DNA of 46,951 nt from Tubiluchus corallicola (taxonomy: Eukaryota; Priapulida; Priapulimorpha; Priapulimorphida; Tubiluchidae): NCBI GenBank assembly GCA_030141605.1, contig JAQGDQ010000661.1:70001-116951 (forward strand), given 5' to 3'. The notes below the pieces were generated by a model. It was not told the DNA's origin and made no database searches. It was given only the letters and a program-made list of their open reading frames with translations. Shown here piece by piece: positions 40,757-46,951 of this stretch (its first letter is position 1; every line of letters starts with the position of its first letter). The position numbers and the translations under genes are program-made.

Positions 40757-43700
40757 CTACAAAAGTAAAACGTGTGTCATTAGCATATGCTTAGTGTTGG
40801 TCAGCATTTGCATGTCAAACACTTCATTTGTAATCGAGTCACTTTTCTATGTCAAACAACACTTCATTTGTAATCGAGTCACTTTTCTATGTCAAACAAC
40901 ACTTCATTCGTAATCGAGTCACTTTTCTATGTCAAACAACAATTCATTCGTAATCGAGTCACTTTTCTATGTCAAACAACAATTCATTCGTAACCGAGTC
41001 ACTTTCCAATGTCAAACAAAACTTCATTCGTAACCGAGTCACTTTTCTATGTCAAACAACATTTCATTCGTAATCGAGTCACTTTCCAATGTCTCATTCG
41101 TAATCGAGTCACTTTTCTATGTCAAACAACACTTCATTCGTAATCGAGTCACTTTTCTATGTCTCATTCGTAATCGAGTCACTTTTCTATGTCAAACAAC
41201 ACTTCATTCGTAGTCGAGTCACTTTTCTATGTCAAACAACAATTCATTCGTAATCGAGTCACTTTTCTATGTCAAACAACACTTCATTTGTAACCGAGTC
41301 ACTTTTCTATGTCAAACAACACTTCATTCGTAATCGAGTCACTTTTCTATGTCAAACAACACTTCATTCGTAATCGAGTCACTTTTCTATGTCAAACAAC
41401 ATTTCATTTGTAATCGAGTCACTTTCCAATGTCTCATTCGTAATCGAGTCACTTTTCTATGTCAAACAACACTTCATTCGTAATCGAGTCACTTTTCTAT
41501 GTCTCATTCGTAATCGAGTCACTTTTCTATGTCAAACAACACTTCATTCGTAGTCGAGTCACTTTTCTATGTCAAACAACAATTCATTCGTAATCGAGTC
41601 ACTTTTCTATGTCAAACAACACTTCATTTGTAATCGAGTCACTTTTCTATGTCAAACAACACTTCATTCGTAACCGAGTCACTTTTCTATGTCAAACAAC
41701 ACTTCATTCGTAATCGAGTCACTTTTCTATGTCAAACAACACTTCATTCGTAATCGAGTCACTTTTCTATGTCAAACAACACTTCATTCGTAACCGAGTC
41801 ACTTTTCTATGTCAAACAACACTTCATTCGTAACCGAGTCACTTTTCTATGTCAAACAACACTTCATTCGTAATCGAGTCACTTTTCTATGTCAAGCAAC
41901 ACTTCATTCGTAACCGAGTCACTTTTCTATGTCAAACAACACTTCATTTGTAATCGAGTCACTTTTCTACGTCAAACAACACTTCATTCGTAATCGAGTC
42001 ACTTTTCTATGTCAAACAACACTTCATTCGTAACCGAGTCACTTTTCTATGTCAAACAACACTTCATTCGTAACCGAGTCGCTTTTCTATGTCAAGCAAC
42101 ACTTCATTCGTAACCGAGTCACTTTTCTATGTCAAACAACACTTCATTCGTAATCGAGTCACTTTTCTATGTCAAACAACACTTCATTTGTAATCGAGTC
42201 ACTTTTCTACGTCAAACAACACTTCATTCGTAATCGAGTCACTTTTCTACGTCAAACAACACTTCATTCGTAACCGAGTCACTTTTCTATGTCAAACAAC
42301 ACTTCATTTGTAATCGAGTCACTTTTCTACGTCAAACAACACTTCATTCGTAATCGAGTCACTTTTCTATGTCAAGCAACACTTCATTCGTAACCGAGTC
42401 ACTTTTCTATGTCAAACAACACTTCATTTGTAATCGAGTCACTTTTCTACGTCAAACAACACTTCATTCGTAATCGAGTCACTTTTCTATGTCAAGCAAC
42501 ACTTCATTCGTAACCGAGTCACTTTTCTATGTCAAACAACACTTCATTCGTAATCGAGTCACTTTTCTATGTCAAATACGAACTTAAGTATTTCATATTT
42601 CAATGTAAAACACACCAGTTCAAACTCAATGTATAAATCAATACTTGTCAAGTTTTACTGGATTAATTGGGGCGGTCTCTTATTGATAAATGAAATTAGA
42701 AAAGACTTGTAATTGGAAATTCACTCACCTGGAGATTGTCAACCTTACGGTTCCTTTGGCTTTTCGTAGAGCCAGTATTGCTTTATTGGGCGCCACACCA
42801 ACCATTGACATTCCATTAACCTGGAAAACGCACCAATGAAAATACATTTCAGCAAAGAACAAGTAAAGTACAGGGATGAGAATTTTTTGGAAGGCCAGTA
42901 GTGCCATTTTTGTAAATCGCGTTAATTCGTTGAGAAAATTTTTACGGACCCAGTACATTATTTCACAAACTGACCACTAGCTGGCAGGCCGTCACTTTGT
43001 TTACATCACGTACATCAGTGTAACCACGTGTAAATCTCTATGTATAAAAATATAGAATCAATTGTGCGGAGTTATTTGAGTCAATTGCAGACAGTTTTTA
43101 TATACTTTTGCATAGGAGCGGCCAGTACTTATTTGACTGACGTTTTTGAGACAATTAGGTATCATGTATCCTTGATAGTTGGGTATTTTAAATTATGCAT
43201 GAAACAAGGTAACTGATATTGTAAGTCCACTTAGAGGTTCTCTACGGTCACAAAATTGCAATTTGTTGCTGCCTACACGGACCCCAACCCCACCGGCTTG
43301 TTTCAGAGTTTTTTGCAATTTGTCAATCTCATCCCTGAAAGTGAGGTAAGCAGCTACTTGTCTGTACACAATGAAAGTACATTTCAAGTGACATGTGTAG
43401 ACAATATTAAAGAATCTATTTATGTAACAAGAGCAGAATATTTAAATATGTCCGCCGCTTCTCATACCAAACCGCTTCTTAAATCATTTCTGCGCATCTC
43501 TATGCACTCAGCTGAAAGGTCTAGCAGTCACTGCACATGGTTTGCAAAAGTAGCATGTACTGGACAGTGCTGCCCTCTGAGGCCAGCAGGCAGTTACCTA
43601 CCTCAACTTACCTGTCAGGTGACATCATACTAACCTTAATACTTCACCCCATTGGTTAATAGGTTCAATTGGTTAATTGGGTCAAAACACGTCGGTCCCA

Positions 43701-44143
43701 ATGTGAGTCTATTAAGCAGCGACTACTCTATTTGCATGGCTTCATGACGTGCAGTAGTGAAATACAGCTCTACAGCGGATGCTAGAGTTAATATTTGACG
43801 TGGCACAATGTACTGTGACAGTTTAGGAGGTCCACACAAAGAATGGCTCAGAAAGACAGACTTAAATAACTTATTTTCTACCTGCCATTTTTACTCTTAA
43901 ACTTTTGCTGTCCAGTTCACCTTTAATTTATAACTAACCAGAAATTTTATTATCAAGAAAAATAAATTTCATTAAATTAAATTTTACCTGTAAAACTCGG
44001 TCTCCAACACGAAGACGACCATCAACCGCCGCTGCACTACCTGGACTAATAGACTTGATGATGGTTCTGCCTTTCTGGCCCGCTACGACAAAACCTAGTC
44101 CACCGGTGGACGGTTTAACCAGCTCTATGTGAACAACTCCACT
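40288..44143 (-). CDS. PDZ-domain protein, last three exons (5' part outside window)
   Basis: Three exons on the minus strand, 44143-43988, 42820-42729 and 40756-40288, join in frame (phases 0 and 2). The first two encode one PDZ domain, with the carboxylate-binding loop GGLGFVVAG, helix region SPGSAAAVDGRLRVGDRVLQ, VNGMSMVG and the closing KGTVRLTISR. The third exon encodes a 155-aa tail of low complexity, rich in Ser, Asp and Gly, with a Gly7 run. The N-terminal part must lie upstream, beyond 44143. PDZ domains bind C-terminal peptides of membrane proteins. The family (multi-PDZ scaffold or other) cannot be told from this fragment. Confidence 0.88.
40800..42577 (+). repeat. 40-bp minisatellite, about 44 units, in PDZ gene intron
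   Basis: Unit: CACTTTTCTATGTCAAACAA then CACTTCATTCGTAATCGAGT. Variants are T/C in TAATCG/TAACCG, CACTTC/CAATTC, TAT/TAC and AAACAAC/AAGCAAC. Shortened units (GTCTCATTCG) occur in pairs near 41091 and 41161, and again near 41431 and 41501, revealing a 340-bp higher-order duplication. Confidence 0.97.
42729..42820 (-). CDS. PDZ gene exon, second half of PDZ domain
   Basis: 92 nt; acceptor GCGTTTTCCAG, donor CTCCAG/GTGAGT. It encodes VNGMSMVGVAPNKAILALRK and GTVRLTIS, matching PDZ strand 4, helix 2 and strand 6. Confidence 0.92.
42871..43337. mobile_element. hAT-like MITE, second copy of the CAGGGATGAGAAT family
   Basis: The ends are CAGGGATGAGAATTTTTTGG and CAATCTCATCCCTG. It is the inverse of 25433-25925, somewhat shorter. 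The flanks (GTAAAGTA, AAAGTGAG) do not give a clear 8-bp duplication. It lies in the PDZ gene intron. Confidence 0.85.
43988..44143 (-). CDS. PDZ gene exon, first half of PDZ domain
   Basis: 156 nt (52 codons); acceptor GTTTTTCTCTTTAG, donor TTACAG/GTAAAA. It encodes SGVVHIELVKPSTGGLGFVV, AGQKGRTIIKSISPGSAAAV and DGRLRVGDRVLQ. The GLGF loop is canonical. Confidence 0.93.
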
Positions 44144-44149
44144 CTAAAG

Positions 44150-44880
44150 AGAAAAACTATCTCACAAACTGGCATTTTTCAAAATTAAAATCTATCATTG
44201 TTCAAAATGAGAAAACGCATCTCTCGGGGGGAAATGATCAGGTAAAGGAACTCTCTCTTGCATTGATGCTGTGAGCAGGTGGACATGAAAATATGAAGGA
44301 ACATCTAAAAGTTGAGAGTGGATCACAAATAAGCTTTTTCATTGTTTAGCTGTGTGCATACGCAGTTGCCGTAGGTCAAAGGTTAAGTGTACCACAGCAA
44401 TGCGTCTTAACTACAACCATCGCGTGACATGTGGGTGAAGCAAAGCCATCTGCCGTATCAGTTCAGTTGGTTGTAGGGCTTTCGGTTGTTTTACGTGGAC
44501 TTTACTTAATTACGCATTAGTCTGTGCATAGAGTGATTTGCTAGTAGGATCTTGCTTGGGAACAAGAAAAAATGAACTAGGTAAGGTTCTAGCTAGCTGC
44601 TAAAACTGTTATGTTACTGATACAATAGCTTGGGCTACGAGGCGTTGTCACATGTACACAAATTTGTTGTCTGGTACACTTAACCTTTGACCTTTTTAAT
44701 GAGCATCATCAATTGCTGGAACTGAGAAAAGGCTTACTGTGTCCTATGATAGTAAAAAAAACCACACAGGAGGTAACAAAAGAACAAATGTTACAACCTT
44801 GTGGAGAGGGATTTGCTATGAAATCTATAGCTACTAGGAAAGAAATTACACTACATAATGAAGTCGATCTCTTTTAGGAA
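44150..44880. other. PDZ gene intron, no feature seen
   Basis: No splice-flanked coding segment or recognisable repeat was found. The next upstream PDZ gene exon must be further right than the window allows, or hidden. Confidence 0.35.
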
Positions 44881-45535
44881 TGATCATCTCACTATTAAGT
44901 TGCGCCTCCCGGACACCAATTTTCAATGTGAAATTGAGACAATTGAGACAAATTGAGACAAATTGGGACAAAATGGGAATTCGTTTGAATTTCTTCAAAT
45001 AGATGGCGCTGACGCAAATTTCACGCACGCGCCGTAGATTCGCCACACCGCCACATTTGAAATGCGTTTGTGACAAATTATTTACACTTTGTGTGAAATT
45101 TTTACCATTTTTTCGAGAGAGAAACATGAGAACTCGACAGCAAACGGTAAGCAAATTTATTTCCGACTTTCTGACACGCAATAGCGGGCCAGCGCTCCAT
45201 AAATGCGAACAGTATGAGCGCTTCGGTACAGTAGCCCAATAATATTTTTTATCATTAAAGTTTGTCGCCGAGTTAAATTATTCTGACTGTTAATACGTTA
45301 ACAAAACGGCTCAGTTAGCACTCGAGGGTCGTTCAGCAGTGTGTTATAATAGTGAAATAATAGAGCAAAAACAATGCAAACATTGAAGTCATGTTGAGCT
45401 AGCCTACTAGTACCAGAGAGTCAGTTTGGGAGATAGAAATTGATGAGCCACTAACATAACTCGTGTGCACTTGTGTGAAGGTGTTGTAATTATGTATACT
45501 AAATACTATATTTTTTATAGCACGTACTGTGCGTG

Positions 45536-45648
45536 TTGTGCTAGACGACATAGCACAACGTGGTCAACTACAACATGTACCACCCCCGGTTGAGCCAGTT
45601 GTCGTGAGTAAGCCAAACACGAGTCAGCTAAGGCCAGCTGGTCCTCAG
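45536..45648 (+). pseudogene. possible upstream exon of the DUF6729-type gene
   Basis: Acceptor TTTTTTATAG, donor CCTCAG/GTTAGT. One frame, open from about 45533, reads LDDIAQRGQLQHVPPPVEPV and ends GPQ in phase 0 with the following exon. The candidate first exon (ATG near 45126, donor ACG/GTAAGC) does not join it in frame, so either the start lies elsewhere or the gene is damaged here. Confidence 0.4.
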
Positions 45649-45781
45649 GTTAGTTCTATTTTTTTTGTACCTCATGTGTTCTTGCTAATTTTTAGAAACT
45701 AATTTTTAGAAACTGACTATAGTATGACTATGTTGAATATAGTGTTTATATAATTTTAACGCTGGTTTTATTTCTCTATAG

Positions 45782-46400
45782 AGTCTCTTGCCTTCAGCTT
45801 GGAAAGAAGCCATACCAAAGAGGGAACAGGCCTGGGTCTCTAAGGCTGTTTTCATCATTGGACCTGGTGGTAAACGGCAGTTGAAGCCGAACATCCAGAT
45901 GTGGGTTCATCCACCACAACCTCTAATGATTCATAATCAGCCACCAGCATCCACGGCTCTGTTTTTTGCAAGACCATTATTTCTTTGGATGCCATTTCGT
46001 TTCTGGAAGGTGAGACTGCAGTGTGTAAAACCTGACTGAGTAGGACAAATGGCTCTTTGTGGATATTAAAAGACAGTTTGCCAAGTAGTCGATGTGGATG
46101 GCACCTTTTTTCTTGCTACTGACTATCTGGAATGTAGAGTATGCCATACCAAAGTTGCAGCATGGTGCCCAGGAATACTACAACAAATCGATGTAGGCCA
46201 TCGTTCGCAGTTTCCTGCACTGCTAACATACAGGTATGCATGTAGCAAGCGTCTTCTGATGATGGATTCCACGTGTGCAGAAGGTGCTGGATTGACGGAG
46301 ATGGCTGCTGGACGGATGAGACGTTACAGCGAGGCGAACCAAGATCCGCCACATCTGATGTACGTAGACAGGGATTGCTGTTCATCGACAGGAACAAGGA
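45782..46400 (+). pseudogene. DUF6729-type transposon protein, two in-frame stops and an internal deletion
   Basis: Acceptor TTTCTCTATAG. It opens with SLLPSAWKEAIPKREQAWVS, MWVHPPQPLMIHNQPPAS and LFLWMPFRFWKVRLQC, the start of the DUF6729 region. TGA (46037) and TAA (46067) interrupt the zinc-binding segment, which resumes in the same frame as VVDVDGTFFLATDYLECRVC and FPALLTYRYAC. The next conserved block, AEGAGLTEMAAGRMRRY and YVDRDCCSS, follows after only about 10 residues, whereas related transposon proteins have well over a hundred in between. So there is a large internal deletion. A donor (AAGGA/GTAAGA) lies at 46400; alternatively the frame reads on as KTHAMFHLWKN, which also fits the family. 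Confidence 0.82.
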
Positions 46401-46529
46401 GTAAGACACATGCCATGTTTCACTTGTGGAAGAACCTGATTGTTTTTTGTATGTGTATTATATTGTTTTATATTTTGTATTATTTTTTGCTGTGCACAGT
46501 TTTTTGGGGGTTTTTTAATATTTTTTTCT

Positions 46530-46730
46530 GCCCCTACCAAACCAACTACCAAACCCTAATGCAATCCCTAGCCCTAACCCTAATCCTAGCCATAGCCCTA
46601 ACCTTAATCACATCCCTAAGCCTAGCCCTAACTCTAATGCAATCCCTAGCCCTAACCCTAAACCTCTAAACTGTAACTCTAAATCTAACCAACCCTAGCC
46701 CTAATCTTAGCCCTAATCCCAACCCGCTCC
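46530..46730 (-). repeat. telomere-like CCCTAA array within the element
   Basis: Degenerate CCCTAACCCTAA, CCCTAGCC and CCCTAATC units; a longer block with TAATGCAATCCCTAGCCC occurs twice (46556 and 46636). It lies between two predicted exons of the transposon. Confidence 0.85.
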
Positions 46731-46810
46731 GCAAACTATCTTCTTGTGCATGTGGCGAATTGTAAACTTCAGTCAAACTGTTTTATAAATGCCGGTTTTT
46801 GTATTCCTAG

Positions 46811-46905
46811 ATGTAGGTGAAAAAGCACAAGAGTTGGAGCCTGATTCCCAATCTCCCAGTCTGGCCTCCTCGTCAAGCAGTTTAGAGGAGCCGTATCAGT
46901 CAGAG
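46811..46905 (+). CDS. predicted downstream exon of the element
   Basis: Acceptor TTTTTGTATTCCTAG, donor TCAGAG/GTGAGT, 95 nt. Joined to the donor at 46400 it stays in frame and encodes VGEKAQELEPDSQSPSLASS and LEEPYQSE, a serine/acid-rich segment. It may belong to the transposon gene or be a separate gene's exon; nothing else decides. Confidence 0.5.
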
Positions 46906-46951
46906 GTGAGTTTTTGAGAATGTTCGCGATTTACGATCTGTATACTGCGCA

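Larger units (their letters stand above)
44900..46951 (+). mobile_element. DUF6729-type DNA transposon remnant, right end outside window
   Basis: The left edge (44930-44985) has short repeats of the AATTGAGACAAATTGGGACA type. Downstream are plus-strand exons with GT-AG junctions, including a broken DUF6729-type coding sequence (45782-46400), and an intron filled with CCCTAA-like repeats. It is antisense to, and probably inside, the PDZ gene. No target duplication can be seen because the right end is missing. Confidence 0.6.

Noticed and set aside
40172-40768. 198-aa plus-strand frame
   Set aside because: Antisense shadow of the PDZ gene terminal exon, whose splice acceptor and phase match the upstream exons.
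40800-42577. CRISPR-like regular repeats
   Set aside because: 40-bp contiguous tandem units with no spacers; an intronic minisatellite.
43256-43633. 125-aa plus-strand frame
   Set aside because: Begins in a MITE end and continues in intron sequence of the PDZ gene; no recognisable domain.

Overview
This is an animal (metazoan) nuclear window, about 47 kb, AT-rich, with GT-AG introns, long introns full of transposons, and minisatellites. Genes recognisable from sequence are animal genes: an ENKD1-type enkurin-domain gene, a cadherin-like membrane protein and a PDZ-domain protein. The 5S rRNA-derived SINEs, DUF6729-type transposon remnant, hAT, piggyBac-like and Tigger/pogo-like MITEs and TTAGGG-type repeats fit an invertebrate (perhaps lophotrochozoan), but I cannot name the species.

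Layout. 1-13 kb: repeats with little coding content. They include a telomere-repeat-filled element (555-1195), a full-length 5S-headed SINE (1876-2425), a tandem LTR pair (3235-3930), an orphan 168-aa reading frame (4678-5184, minus), ATC-type and CT microsatellites, a 68-bp satellite (7935-8795) and a piggyBac-like MITE (9734-10364). 13.2-26.3 kb: a complete six-exon ENKD1-like gene on the minus strand (357 aa, every intron phase agrees), whose introns hold a hAT MITE, a Tigger-like MITE, a second 5S SINE, several copies of an unknown repeat and a minisatellite that copies the exon 2 splice acceptor. 26.5-32.2 kb: a transposon graveyard (hAT remnant, LINE 3' ends, MULE-like MITE with 9-bp target duplication, TTCGAA-rich hAT MITE, a 1.4-kb element with subterminal repeats). 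32.9-35.8 kb: an intronless cadherin-like gene on the minus strand, whose stop codon region merges into a 55-bp minisatellite. 37.8-39.9 kb: fold-back and nested MITEs. 40.3-44.1 kb: the last three exons of a PDZ-domain gene (minus strand), with a 40-bp minisatellite filling an intron. 44.9 kb to the end: a broken DUF6729-type transposon gene on the plus strand whose intron again holds telomere-like repeats.

The three host genes show no functional link beyond sharing the minus strand. ENKD1 family proteins act at centrioles, cilia and microtubules, cadherins in adhesion, and PDZ proteins in scaffolding. The most unusual signals are (1) a minisatellite that has repeatedly duplicated a splice acceptor plus the first codons of an ENKD1 exon, (2) a 5S SINE lying 18 bp from a 3' splice site of the same gene, and (3) several elements sharing one architecture: inverted clusters of short A-rich GACA/GGCACA subterminal repeats, in three cases with TTAGGG-like sequence inside and in one case with DUF6729 coding sequence.
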